From Wenyingzhuangia sp. 2_MG-2023 (lineage in GTDB: Bacteria; Bacteroidota; Bacteroidia; Flavobacteriales; Flavobacteriaceae), in assembly GCF_030548295.1 (NCBI RefSeq), contig NZ_JAUOSB010000003.1:179790-243789 (forward strand): a stretch of DNA of 64,000 nt. Direction: 5' to 3'. A program made the position numbers and the translations under genes. Under the pieces are notes generated by a model. It saw only the letters and a program-made list of their open reading frames with translations, was not told the origin of the DNA and made no database searches. Of this stretch, positions 9,451-18,494 are shown piece after piece. Every line of letters starts with the position of its first letter. Within the stretch, counting starts at the first letter, position 1.

Positions 9451-10409
9451 TGTTGTACAAAATAAACCACACTACCTGTTATGATTATGACGAAGGGGTT
9501 ACCTTTTGCCACAACATAGCTATCTTAAAACCCAAAAATATTATTGGACAAAATTTGGTGAATTACAATTTGGATATCAGCCCTGCTCCTATTGTTTTTT
9601 CTGAAAGAGAAGATTTTTTTGGAAATACCGTTACCCGATTTTCTATACAAGAGTATCATAAGCAATTAAAAGTTACAGCCACTAGTAAGGTAGATAGGAA
9701 CATGGCTTTGGCACCTAATATTGATTTTTTTTCAGATGCTAAAAAAATCACACTTTCAGAGACTTTACAACTCTTAAAACAAGTAGATCCAAAATCTTTA
9801 GAGGCTAGACAATTTCAATTAGAATCTGTTTTGATTCACACCATTGGTCAAGAAATTAAAGATTATGCTTTAAAATCTTTCAAACCCAATAGGTCTGTTT
9901 TTGAAGCTAGTTATGAACTAATGGAACGAATATTTAACGATTTTGAATTCAACACTACATTTTCTAACGTAGCCACTCCAATTACGGATGTGATGAGAGA
10001 AAAAAAAGGAGTTTGTCAAGATTTTGCTCAAATTGCTATTGCTTGCCTTCGCTCCGTGCATTTGCCTGCCAGATATATTAGTGGATACATAGAAACGCTT
10101 CCACCGCCAGGAAAAGAAAAATTGATAGGAACCGATGCTTCACATGCATGGTTTTCAGTATACATTCCCACATTTGGTTGGGTAGATTTTGATCCCACCA
10201 ACAATCAGATTCCAAAAGACCAACACATTGTGGTGGCTTGGGGAAGAGATTATTACGATGTTGCTCCACTAAAAGGAGTATTGTATAGTAGTGGATTGAG
10301 TAAATTGTCAGTTTCTGTAGATATTAGACCTGAAGGAGGTTATCCAACGCAACAAAATAAAACCGACACACAACACCAACAACAATCTCAGCAGTCTCAA
10401 CAACAATAA
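9450..10409 (+). CDS. Second transglutaminase-like protease of the ATP-grasp/alpha-E operon
   Basis: 319 residues: an N-terminal beta domain, then a transglutaminase core with Cys189 (KKGVCQDFAQ), His232 (DASHAWFSV) and Asp247/249 (WVDFDPTNN). The last ~20 residues are almost only Gln, Thr, Ser and His, a low-complexity tail that is probably disordered. It starts on the stop codon of the ATP-grasp/alpha-E gene. In this family the fold is more likely to hydrolyse peptides or isopeptides than to cross-link. The operon thus holds two proteases, one ligase and DUF2126, suggesting a cycle of making and trimming an unknown peptide. Confidence 0.88.
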   Translation: MLYKINHTTCYDYDEGVTFCHNIAILKPKNIIGQNLVNYNLDISPAPIVFSEREDFFGNTVTRFSIQEYHKQLKVTATSKVDRNMALAPNIDFFSDAKKITLSETLQLLKQVDPKSLEARQFQLESVLIHTIGQEIKDYALKSFKPNRSVFEASYELMERIFNDFEFNTTFSNVATPITDVMREKKGVCQDFAQIAIACLRSVHLPARYISGYIETLPPPGKEKLIGTDASHAWFSVYIPTFGWVDFDPTNNQIPKDQHIVVAWGRDYYDVAPLKGVLYSSGLSKLSVSVDIRPEGGYPTQQNKTDTQHQQQSQQSQQQ

Positions 10410-10573
10410 ATGCTAAAAATATTTATTGTTGTTTGTTACATAACAAAATTTCTTAAAATGAGGAAAAGAAACAATTTCTGTTGTCTAAATAAATATACTT
10501 AACAACACATTTTTGTTAAATTATACATAAGTAAAAATAAGTTAAATTGACTTTTCAAAAATGTCTATCAAAC

Positions 10574-10723
10574 TTATTCTTTGTTCTTAATTTGCTCTTT
10601 TAACGCGTTCAATCGTTCTTTGTGAGCTTGTCCTTTTTCACGAATCTTATTCTTTTTCCTCCCCATTAACTTTGAATGTTTTGATTTATTTTTAGTGTTT
10701 TTATTACTTCCTGTTTTTGCCAT
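10574..10723 (-). CDS. Very small Lys-rich basic protein
   Basis: A 49-residue ORF (start MAKTGSNKNTKNKSKH, end KEQIKNKE) in the gap after the transglutaminase operon. About a third of the residues are Lys or Arg, suggesting RNA or ribosome binding, but I recognise no family. A second, truncated copy of its first 11 codons and its upstream 14 bases lies at 23907-23972 behind the ychJ-like gene, which supports this being a real gene. Upstream sequence AAATAAATACTC is shared by both copies. Confidence 0.55.
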   Translation of the reverse strand: MAKTGSNKNTKNKSKHSKLMGRKKNKIREKGQAHKERLNALKEQIKNKE

Positions 10724-10782
10724 GAGTATTTATTTTAACAAAACTCTTTAAACTATTATTAGTTTTAAATAAATATAAATAA

Positions 10783-12246
10783 TTACTTCTTAAAAACCCA
10801 TATAGATTCTTTAATGGATGAAAAATATGGATCTTCTATTAAAATATCAACTTTATGATAACCTTTATTTAGTTTCGGAAAAGTCCCTTTCCAAATATGA
10901 TTCGACTTAGTTCTTAAATACGGTGATGCTTTACTATTTTTATCCGGACTTTTATTTTCTTTTTGTGATTTTTTAATATAATTAATATAGGGGTCAACTA
11001 ATCTTTCCTTCGTCATAGAAATAGCTGTATTATCTGTAAGCTTTAGTGAGACTTTGGTTTTATAAGATCCCGAAAAAACATTTATATAAATATTATTGGT
11101 TTTATCTAGGACAGATATTGGTTCTGAATTGTAATCTCCCACCCAATAACTAAATTGTTTGGAAGCAGGCAAGTTGATTCCTTTGTACTGAATCTTGTAG
11201 TCCTTGTTTTTAAAATTAATTTCAAAATAGCCTCTTGGTGTACCACAACTCATTAAAGACAAAGGGATTCCTTCCCATTTTTTTTGACCTGTCCACCAAT
11301 TTCCAGATGCAGCACCCGCAGTGAGCTCATGAATTACATGACCTGAAGGCATAATAATTTCATTTTGAAAAACGGTATGGGTATGTCCCGATAAGAACAG
11401 TACCTTTTTAAAAGGATTCAGCAGTTTGATTAGCTCCTCTTTGTTTTTCATGGCTACAAAAGGAACGTGTTGACTTATTATTACTTGTTGATCCTTAGGG
11501 ATTTGTTGAAGTAACTGAGACAGAAAACGTATTTGATTTGGAGGATATTGATTTTTATATCCATATTTTCCTGCAGGAGTAATACTGTTAAGAGAAACAA
11601 ATAAAATATCGTTCTTAAAAAAAGCATACGTTTCAGGACCAAAATGTTTTCTAAAAAAATCGAATTGCTGGTTTTGTTCCGCATTAAAATTTCGATCGTG
11701 ATTTCCGTACACCACCCATGAAGGTTTTGGAATGTCGTCAATTAACTTTTTTAGTGGCACAAACAATTCGGGAGCATCATTTACCAAATCTCCTAAATAC
11801 AGGCTAAAATCATAATCGTTTCTATTCAACAATTCTGTTAAAACCGATTTTGTTGCATACAACAGCTCCTTGTCATCTCCTACCTGAACATCTCCAATGG
11901 CTAAAAACTTAAATTCTTTTTTAGTTTTTACCTTTTTAAGCGTAAACACACGCTCTTTGTTAATGTCTTCTAAGCTATGATACCACCATTTTTTTGCATT
12001 GCTATGTGTGTAATTTGTTGGTATAATTGGAAAAACTACCTGTCCTTTTTTTACAGGAATCTCAAACCTTCCTTTTTTATCTGTTTGTACAATGGTATCA
12101 CCATTAGAAACCAACACTTTTTTTAAAACCCTGTTTTTGGCATGTACGGTTCCTTTAATTAAGGTGTATTTTGACTGTGCATTTGAGACCAAACCCAAGC
12201 AAAAACCAAATAAAAAGATCCATTTGTGTAGTATATTCATTCTCAT
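10783..12246 (-). CDS. Secreted calcineurin-like metallophosphoesterase
   Basis: 487 residues from the ATG at 12246 (a start at 12240 is equally possible). A frame extends 11 codons further, but that part lies inside a terminator hairpin and would precede the signal peptide, so it was rejected. After the signal peptide (ends near VSNAQS) comes a short carboxypeptidase-regulatory-like beta domain (~residues 25-100). The metallophosphatase core follows, with motifs GDVQVGDD, YLGDLVND, YGNHDRN, SQHVPF and SGHTHT, then a C-terminal beta domain. All metal ligands are present. Two metals and a phosphoester substrate in the periplasm or outside the cell are expected. It lies downstream of the SusC/SusD locus but behind a terminator. 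Confidence 0.85.
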   Translation of the reverse strand: MRMNILHKWIFLFGFCLGLVSNAQSKYTLIKGTVHAKNRVLKKVLVSNGDTIVQTDKKGRFEIPVKKGQVVFPIIPTNYTHSNAKKWWYHSLEDINKERVFTLKKVKTKKEFKFLAIGDVQVGDDKELLYATKSVLTELLNRNDYDFSLYLGDLVNDAPELFVPLKKLIDDIPKPSWVVYGNHDRNFNAEQNQQFDFFRKHFGPETYAFFKNDILFVSLNSITPAGKYGYKNQYPPNQIRFLSQLLQQIPKDQQVIISQHVPFVAMKNKEELIKLLNPFKKVLFLSGHTHTVFQNEIIMPSGHVIHELTAGAASGNWWTGQKKWEGIPLSLMSCGTPRGYFEINFKNKDYKIQYKGINLPASKQFSYWVGDYNSEPISVLDKTNNIYINVFSGSYKTKVSLKLTDNTAISMTKERLVDPYINYIKKSQKENKSPDKNSKASPYLRTKSNHIWKGTFPKLNKGYHKVDILIEDPYFSSIKESIWVFKK

Positions 12247-12262
12247 AAATTTTAAAATAAAA

Positions 12263-12288
12263 TAAGCGAAGTTTTGCAACTTCGCTTA
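12263..12288 (-). terminator. Terminator at the end of the SusC/SusD/M16 locus
   Basis: Perfect 11-bp stem (TAAGCGAAGTT at 12263-12273, complement at 12278-12288) with a 4-base loop. On the minus strand it is followed by a T-rich run, so it ends transcription of the lipoprotein gene whose stop is at 12315. It lies just upstream of the phosphoesterase start. Confidence 0.85.
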
Positions 12289-12314
12289 TAAAATATACAA
12301 TTTAAAGATACATT

Positions 12315-13778
12315 TTAATTGTCTGGTGAATCATACTTGTAAAGGTTAATTTGTTCGTTTACAAGGTAAGAAGCATACGAAATACCGCTTGGTGCTACCT
12401 CTAATCTTAAGCTCGATGAATCTGCATCTGAAAAGACTACTGGAGCCCCCCAGTTATTTACATCTGTATCAAAAGGTAAGAATACTGGATTCTTTGTGTC
12501 GTTTTGATAGAATAACATTGGTGTATTGTACTTGTCCACAGCCATTGCAAAATCTCTAGTATTTGTCGTTACAATTAAATCACCTAATGTACTCCATGAA
12601 GAAGTTTCATCTTTATACATTTTAACTCTTAATTGATACTCTGTATCAGGTCCATTATCTTCTGCATATGCTACATATACGTTTCCTTCTAAGTCTACAT
12701 CAATTTCTACATTGTAATAGTACACTATATTTTCTTCACTCTCTTTCATTTTATCAGCAAGTGTTGACCATGTATCATTTTCATATTTGTAAACTGAAAT
12801 TGACTGTCCTTCTCCATAATCTAATACAGCAAGATATACGATGTCATTTACTACTTTTGTTTTTACAATTCTAGCAAAACCTGATCTACCAGGTATTGTT
12901 AAATCTGACCAAACACCTTCAGAGTAAGCTTTACCCAAAACTTCTCTTCTTCTTCCTCCATCAGATCTGTCATCACTTATAAAAAATCCATACACACTGT
13001 TATCGCTAGTAATTGCAACAGCGTTAGAACCTGTTCTTAAAACTGAAAATGGTGCATTTCCCAAATAGCTCCAAGTGCTATTTTCGTATGACATGATAGA
13101 AGGTTCTCTATTATCTGTATATTCCTGAAAACTAATAAATGGAGTACCTTCAGCACTAAATTTTAAATCTACAGTATTTGCTCTAAAATTAGAAAAGTCA
13201 GTTCCTCCTACTCTATTCCAAGTAGTACCGTCATAATTCACCAAGTTCATTTTTTGATCATCGCTACTCTCTCTTTCGCTAATGTAAGCAACATAAGGTA
13301 CTGAGTTTGTTGGATTGATACGTAATGAAATATCAGTAGCTATGTCATCTATATAAGTAGAAGCTAAGCTCCATACAGAACTTGCTAACTTCCCTACCGA
13401 AATGGTGTAAATTTTATTGGTTACACCTTCGTTAACCAACAATTCTACAGGAGCAGCATAACTATTGGCAGTAGTTCCGCTAACTTGTACCGTAGCACCA
13501 ATTTTTACTATATCTCCTTCTGTAGTTGTAAAACGAGCTACTAAAGAAGTTAAGTCTGTTTCATTTGGCAAGGCTATGGAAACGTCTGTTGTTGTTACGC
13601 TTTCAATCACGTAATCTGTAAAAAGGTTCGTAGGATTGTCTTCGGCATAAAAACCAAAGCTTAATAAATTTACTTCAGCAGGAATTTCTATCTCTTGTGC
13701 TGGGTCGTCAGAACTACAACCAACTGCCATTGAAAATAAAGCCGTTAAGGCAAATAAATAATAAATTGTTTTTCTCAT
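12315..13778 (-). CDS. Large surface lipoprotein with beta-propeller-like repeats
   Basis: 487 residues with a lipoprotein signal peptide and lipobox (FSMAVGC, then SSDD). Residues ~35-130 resemble the DUF5018-type Ig-like domain seen in SusC/SusD-linked lipoproteins (ends NKIYTISVGKL). The rest has repeating blocks around W-S/T-x-L (TTWNRVG, STWSYLG, DTWSTLA, SSWSTLG), spaced about 50-60 residues, as in a kelch or sialidase-like propeller. No glycosidase motif is visible. Last gene of the minus-strand uptake locus, 18 bases after the M16 gene. Probably an outer-membrane binding lipoprotein; the ligand is unknown. Confidence 0.65.
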   Translation of the reverse strand: MRKTIYYLFALTALFSMAVGCSSDDPAQEIEIPAEVNLLSFGFYAEDNPTNLFTDYVIESVTTTDVSIALPNETDLTSLVARFTTTEGDIVKIGATVQVSGTTANSYAAPVELLVNEGVTNKIYTISVGKLASSVWSLASTYIDDIATDISLRINPTNSVPYVAYISERESSDDQKMNLVNYDGTTWNRVGGTDFSNFRANTVDLKFSAEGTPFISFQEYTDNREPSIMSYENSTWSYLGNAPFSVLRTGSNAVAITSDNSVYGFFISDDRSDGGRRREVLGKAYSEGVWSDLTIPGRSGFARIVKTKVVNDIVYLAVLDYGEGQSISVYKYENDTWSTLADKMKESEENIVYYYNVEIDVDLEGNVYVAYAEDNGPDTEYQLRVKMYKDETSSWSTLGDLIVTTNTRDFAMAVDKYNTPMLFYQNDTKNPVFLPFDTDVNNWGAPVVFSDADSSSLRLEVAPSGISYASYLVNEQINLYKYDSPDN

Positions 13779-13796
13779 AATATTAAATTTAAATAA

Positions 13797-16598
13797 TTAA
13801 TTTTTCTGATTCTTGGGATATAAAATGGCTTCTATTTTAGGGGATTTTAAAAAATATGTTTGAGTTATTTTTTTGATATCTTTCTTTGATATATTGTTTA
13901 CTAACTGTGGATACGCTGTTACAAAATCCCAATTGGAATATGAATTGAAATAATAATCTCGGATGCTTTTGGTCCAAAAAGAATTTTTCTGTCTACTGAT
14001 GTTAAACTTTGAAATCAAATTGCTTTTGGTCTTCTCCATATGCATTTCAATATCTAGCGCTCCTGTTGCTATTTCATTAATAATTTTAGCAATCTCAGAC
14101 TTTATCAAATCCACATCTGTGGGTTTACACACCAAGGCAATAGTTTGTCTGCTTAGTGGTTTTGGATGTTGCGTAGCACTCACCGATACTCTCACTCCAT
14201 AAATCACCCCAAGCTCTTCTCTCAACCTTTTGTTAAGTTCTAACTTTAAGACATTTTCTAGAATTTGGTTTTTAATCTCTACTTCTGCAATGTTTTTTAC
14301 CTTTTTGCTTTGTTGATGAATGGCTGTGTAAATTGCCTTAGAAGATTCTTCTCCATAAGCAACCAAACTTTTGCTCTTTTTTTTCAGAGGACGAGGTTGG
14401 TATTTATAAGCATTTTTCACTTCCCCTTTAGGAATTCCCCCTATATAGGTCTTAATAAAAGGTAAGAACACTTCTAGCTCCTTATCTGAAATTAGCGTGA
14501 TAACAAACCCATCTGCATTGGCAAAAAAACTTTTGTAAATAGGAATTAATTTTTCTTTAATCAACTTCTCTTCTACTTGTGCTTTGGTTCGTTTTGCAGT
14601 GGTGTAATCTTTTCCACGAACTAAGTATTTAAACTTTTTCTGAAAAACTTCTTTTGGGCTAAGCTCATCTTCTACTATACGTTCTATAGACAAGTCTTTT
14701 AATTTTTTAAATGCTGAAGAATCTATTTTTGGCTCTGTAGCCTTTAGGTAAAACAATTGAAAAAGAGTTTGAAGATCTTTTATTTTTGAGCTTCCAAAAA
14801 AACCTGCTCTTGTTTTGTCTATTAAAAACTGAACCTTGGCACTATTTCCAGACAAATAATAACTAAGAGCTTCTCTAGAAAACGCTCCATAACCACTTAC
14901 CGAAATAGCTGGAGCAGCATATTGTGCGCTAACATAATCCGTACTGTCTATGGCATACAATCCTCCTTTTTTAAACCCTGCCAACAACACACTTTCCTTA
15001 CTTTTTAAAGATTTTTTATAAATTACCGTTGCACCATTTGTCAAATGAATTTCTTGTGCATCGATTTCAGGAATATTTTTGATTTTTTTGATTTCACCTG
15101 GCTGAATTGATTGTGTAATTAGTTTTTTAGGCACCTTAAAATGATGTTCATAGGGAACAACCTTTATTGTTTTATGTTCCTGAATTGCTTTAAACAACAT
15201 ACCTTTTGACGGCAACTTGTCCCACTCTTTTTCATTAGTAGTTAGCAGATACCTAAAAGGGCTATTGGTTTCATTTTTCTTTAAAAACCCTAACACCTTA
15301 TTCTTTGTTAACTCCGAAAAACAGTTTTTCATCAAAGCATACTCATCTCTTAGTGATATGATTTTATTCCCATTAAAAAAATCTTCATACATTTGCCCCA
15401 TCATTCCCGAAGCCGATACAGGTTTGTTTTCCTTTGCTTTGGCACCAAAAGAAGCCAACATAGTTTTGGTTACCTTTTTAATTTCTAACTCTGTAAAACC
15501 ATACTGAAAGATTTGCTGAAAATGTTTGTTAAAATCACGAATTCCTTGCAAAGCATTTTCTGGTTTTAAGTCGATGGTTGCCAACAACACTCCTTTAGAA
15601 TTCAAAAAGTTGTTTAAATTTATACTTGCATTGTTGTATTCGTTTTCTTGAAACGATAATTGTGCAAGTCTGGTAGTTATCAATTTATTTATAACCACAC
15701 GCATTAGGTACTCTTTGTAAGCTTGTTGGGTATTTACATCTCGCAAAGGTTCATGGAGTTGTATGTAACTTAACTGGGTCTTTTTTGTCAAATCGTCCTT
15801 GTAAATCACCAAACTATCATTTGTGTAAGACGCTATTTCTCCAAGTATGGGTTTTGGAAATTGTGTAGGTATTTTCGCAAATTTTTTAATGATTTTATGT
15901 TCTACCTCCTCCGCATCCACATCCACATCTCCAGCAATTGCAACAGCCATTAAAGAAGGATCGTACCATTTTTGATAAAAAGCTTTAAGCTCTTTACGCT
16001 TAAAATTCTTTAAACTTGTGGTGTCTCCAATAACTGTTCTCTTGCTATACAGAGAATTGTTTAATAAGGTTTGTAAAAAGAATTGTCCTTTTTTGTTTTT
16101 AGGAGATTGCTTTGAAAGCCATTCAGACAACACAACACCTCGTTCTTTTTCTACTTCCAGAGAATCTAACAACATCCCATTCACCCAATCTGACATAATA
16201 GTTAATGTCGAGTCTATTACTGAGGTGTTCTTTGTCGAAACTTTTAGTTTATATATAGTTTCTTCAAAAGAAGTGTGTGCATTTACATCATGACCAAACT
16301 TAGATCCTTTTGTTTCTAAGAATTCTATCAATTCGTTGGCTTTAAAATGTTTTGTTCCATTAAATGCCATATGTTCTAAAAAATGTGCTAAGCCTCTCTG
16401 TTTTTCTGTTTCTTGCAAAGAACCTACTTTCACAAATAATCTAAAGTGAGCTTGTCCTTTTACTTTGTTTGTTGGGTAGATATAATACGTTAGGCCGTTG
16501 GGCAATTGTTTTTTTACCAACACTGTATCTTGCACCAAGCTTTGAGAAAAACCTGTTGCCATGCACAACGCAACCAAAAAACTTATTATAATACGCAT
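13797..16598 (-). CDS. Periplasmic M16-family (pitrilysin-like) zinc metallopeptidase
   Basis: 933 residues with a signal peptide (ends near residue 19). The inverted zinc motif HxxEH is His72-Phe-Leu-Glu-His76 (LAHFLEHMAFNG), with the downstream acidic ligand region LEVEKERGVVLSEW. The length fits a two-half clamshell enzyme; the second half (after ~residue 500) lacks HxxEH, as is normal. It starts on the stop codon of the preceding small lipoprotein gene (one-base overlap). M16 enzymes cut short peptides, so in this locus it probably processes peptides imported by SusC/SusD. Confidence 0.9.
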   Translation of the reverse strand: MRIIISFLVALCMATGFSQSLVQDTVLVKKQLPNGLTYYIYPTNKVKGQAHFRLFVKVGSLQETEKQRGLAHFLEHMAFNGTKHFKANELIEFLETKGSKFGHDVNAHTSFEETIYKLKVSTKNTSVIDSTLTIMSDWVNGMLLDSLEVEKERGVVLSEWLSKQSPKNKKGQFFLQTLLNNSLYSKRTVIGDTTSLKNFKRKELKAFYQKWYDPSLMAVAIAGDVDVDAEEVEHKIIKKFAKIPTQFPKPILGEIASYTNDSLVIYKDDLTKKTQLSYIQLHEPLRDVNTQQAYKEYLMRVVINKLITTRLAQLSFQENEYNNASINLNNFLNSKGVLLATIDLKPENALQGIRDFNKHFQQIFQYGFTELEIKKVTKTMLASFGAKAKENKPVSASGMMGQMYEDFFNGNKIISLRDEYALMKNCFSELTKNKVLGFLKKNETNSPFRYLLTTNEKEWDKLPSKGMLFKAIQEHKTIKVVPYEHHFKVPKKLITQSIQPGEIKKIKNIPEIDAQEIHLTNGATVIYKKSLKSKESVLLAGFKKGGLYAIDSTDYVSAQYAAPAISVSGYGAFSREALSYYLSGNSAKVQFLIDKTRAGFFGSSKIKDLQTLFQLFYLKATEPKIDSSAFKKLKDLSIERIVEDELSPKEVFQKKFKYLVRGKDYTTAKRTKAQVEEKLIKEKLIPIYKSFFANADGFVITLISDKELEVFLPFIKTYIGGIPKGEVKNAYKYQPRPLKKKSKSLVAYGEESSKAIYTAIHQQSKKVKNIAEVEIKNQILENVLKLELNKRLREELGVIYGVRVSVSATQHPKPLSRQTIALVCKPTDVDLIKSEIAKIINEIATGALDIEMHMEKTKSNLISKFNISRQKNSFWTKSIRDYYFNSYSNWDFVTAYPQLVNNISKKDIKKITQTYFLKSPKIEAILYPKNQKN

Positions 16599-17062
16599 TA
16601 GTTATTTACTTTATGAATTACTAACTCACTTTGATTTGCATCCTCGCCTGGAAAACCTATATGAACCCCCAAGTTGTTTGATTTTAACCTGATTGTAATG
16701 GTATTGTCTTTGGTGGGATCTAACGTATTTTCTAACCACTGAATCTGAATGGGCCTTTTGTAAATTCCCGTAGGAAAGGTTAAGGGAAATTCAGTTGTTA
16801 AAATTTTAAAATCTTCTCCATCTTTTAATCCATCACCTACTATAATATCGTAGTCCAAAAGCAAGTCTTTACTTAGTGGTGTAGTGCTTAAATAGACATA
16901 ATAGCTCGCAATGTCTTTTCGGTTAGCGTTGATGTTTACCGTAGAAACATTGTTAAAATTGATATGTACAAATGGATTGTCATACACTTTAATTTCTTCT
17001 TTTCCACAAGAAATTAGTGTGCATATTGCCAAACCGATTATTAGAATTTTATTTTTCATCAT
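16598..17062 (-). CDS. Small lipoprotein, DUF4843-like, of the SusC/SusD locus
   Basis: 154 residues with a lipoprotein signal (ICTLISCGKEE). The body is predicted beta-rich, with several V/I-x-T strands and the pattern DNTITIRLKSN, resembling the Calx-beta-like DUF4843 lipoproteins that usually sit directly after susD. It lies 12 bases after susD and overlaps the M16 gene by one base. A role in substrate capture at the outer membrane is inferred from position only. Confidence 0.65.
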   Translation of the reverse strand: MMKNKILIIGLAICTLISCGKEEIKVYDNPFVHINFNNVSTVNINANRKDIASYYVYLSTTPLSKDLLLDYDIIVGDGLKDGEDFKILTTEFPLTFPTGIYKRPIQIQWLENTLDPTKDNTITIRLKSNNLGVHIGFPGEDANQSELVIHKVNN

Positions 17063-17074
17063 TTTCTGTCTTTA

Positions 17075-18490
17075 TTAATATCCCTCGTTTTGAATCATGG
17101 CATTGTTTACATCCATTTCTTTTTGAGGAATGGGCAAAACAAATTTGTTACTCGGATATGTGATTTCTTTAACTGTTGATGTTGTATTGGTATCTCTGGT
17201 AAGGTTTTGCTTTGTTCGTGTCAAATCGTACAAACGATGTCCCTCAAAACACAACTCTTTGATACGCTCTTTATCTATCAATGCTTTCAATTCTTCTTGA
17301 GTATTTTCGGCAATAGTAACAGCTGCAACGGTTGTTTGATAGTTTCTAGCCATCAAGGTTTTTAAATCTGCTTTGGCTAAGTCCAAATTCGACAATTGTG
17401 TATATGCTTCTGCTCTAATCAAATACATTTCCGAAGCTCTAAGTACAATGATATGGTAATCATTATCTTGAATGTCTCCGATATTTGAAAATGGCTTTAA
17501 AAACTTCAAACTGGTTAAGGTTTCTACATCTAACAAACCTAAACGAATGTCTTCCGTATTTTCGTTAAGCAAATCCTTCAATTTGGTACTCGCAATGGCT
17601 AAAGGAGCTTCTAGCGTGTAAAATTTATTGAGGTAAGGAGTTTTTAAGTTTCCATTTAATTTAAACAGCGATTCGTCATCATTCTCTATTTTTAGAAACA
17701 TGTCTAAGTAATCTTGTCCTTCGGATAAAGACGTACTATCAATTACCAAACTTGCATAATCTATGGCTTTTTGCCAGTTTTCCATGTACAAATACATGCG
17801 TGCCAGCAAACCGTACACTGCATTTTTTGTTGCGTAAAAACTAGAAGAAGTATCTCCAGTATTCTCAAAAATTAAGGCTGATTCTATAAGATCTTTTTCA
17901 ATTTGCGCATACACCTCTCTAACTGTTTTTCTTGGCACATGATCGTCCGAACTCGGTGTTATTGTCAGCACTGGCACTCCTATATGGCTAGCATCATTGG
18001 TAAAATTATAAGGCTGTGCATACACACGAACCATGTCAAAATGAATCAAGGCTCTTAAAAACAAAGCTTCTGCTTTTATTTGATTCAACTCCTGTTCACT
18101 TTTAGGAAAGTTGATCAATAAATTCGGTTGGTATTCCAATATGTTATTTACATTCACCAAAGCTTCAAGAGCATTTCTCCATATCATCCCAACAGCTGTA
18201 ATTTCTTCAGCAGGGTTGGAAGTGAAATTGTATTGAGAAATCATATTATTTTCTACCGCTGTCGCTAATTGAAGCATATCACCTGCTACATCAGGATATA
18301 GCAAAAACTCATCTCCATAATAATCATATACTTTGCTATACGCTCCTGGTAAAGCGGCTCTCATCCCATCCATGTCCGAAAAAAACACAGGTATGGTTGT
18401 TTGTCCTATTTGATCTACCTCTAAAAAGTCACTACAACTACTTAAGAGACTAACACTTACTATTGTGATTAATGTTTTTAAATATTTCAT
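17075..18490 (-). CDS. SusD/RagB-family outer-membrane lipoprotein
   Basis: 471 residues with lipobox LLSSCSDF and early motif FLEVDQIGQTT. Helical TPR-like repeats follow (ALFLRALIHFDMVRVY; NAVYGLLARMYLYMENWQ), then the C-terminal SusD signature with ASEMYLIRAEAYTQL and EGHRLYDLTR. SusD proteins form the lid over the SusC barrel and bind the substrate. Only 4 bases separate it from susC. Because the neighbours are peptidases and not glycosidases, a RagB-type peptide-binding role is more likely than starch-type binding. Confidence 0.95.
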   Translation of the reverse strand: MKYLKTLITIVSVSLLSSCSDFLEVDQIGQTTIPVFFSDMDGMRAALPGAYSKVYDYYGDEFLLYPDVAGDMLQLATAVENNMISQYNFTSNPAEEITAVGMIWRNALEALVNVNNILEYQPNLLINFPKSEQELNQIKAEALFLRALIHFDMVRVYAQPYNFTNDASHIGVPVLTITPSSDDHVPRKTVREVYAQIEKDLIESALIFENTGDTSSSFYATKNAVYGLLARMYLYMENWQKAIDYASLVIDSTSLSEGQDYLDMFLKIENDDESLFKLNGNLKTPYLNKFYTLEAPLAIASTKLKDLLNENTEDIRLGLLDVETLTSLKFLKPFSNIGDIQDNDYHIIVLRASEMYLIRAEAYTQLSNLDLAKADLKTLMARNYQTTVAAVTIAENTQEELKALIDKERIKELCFEGHRLYDLTRTKQNLTRDTNTTSTVKEITYPSNKFVLPIPQKEMDVNNAMIQNEGY

Positions 18491-18494
18491 TTTT

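Noticed and set aside
12246..12279. Extended N-terminus of the phosphoesterase
   Set aside because: The extension is encoded by a terminator hairpin and would place residues before the signal peptide.
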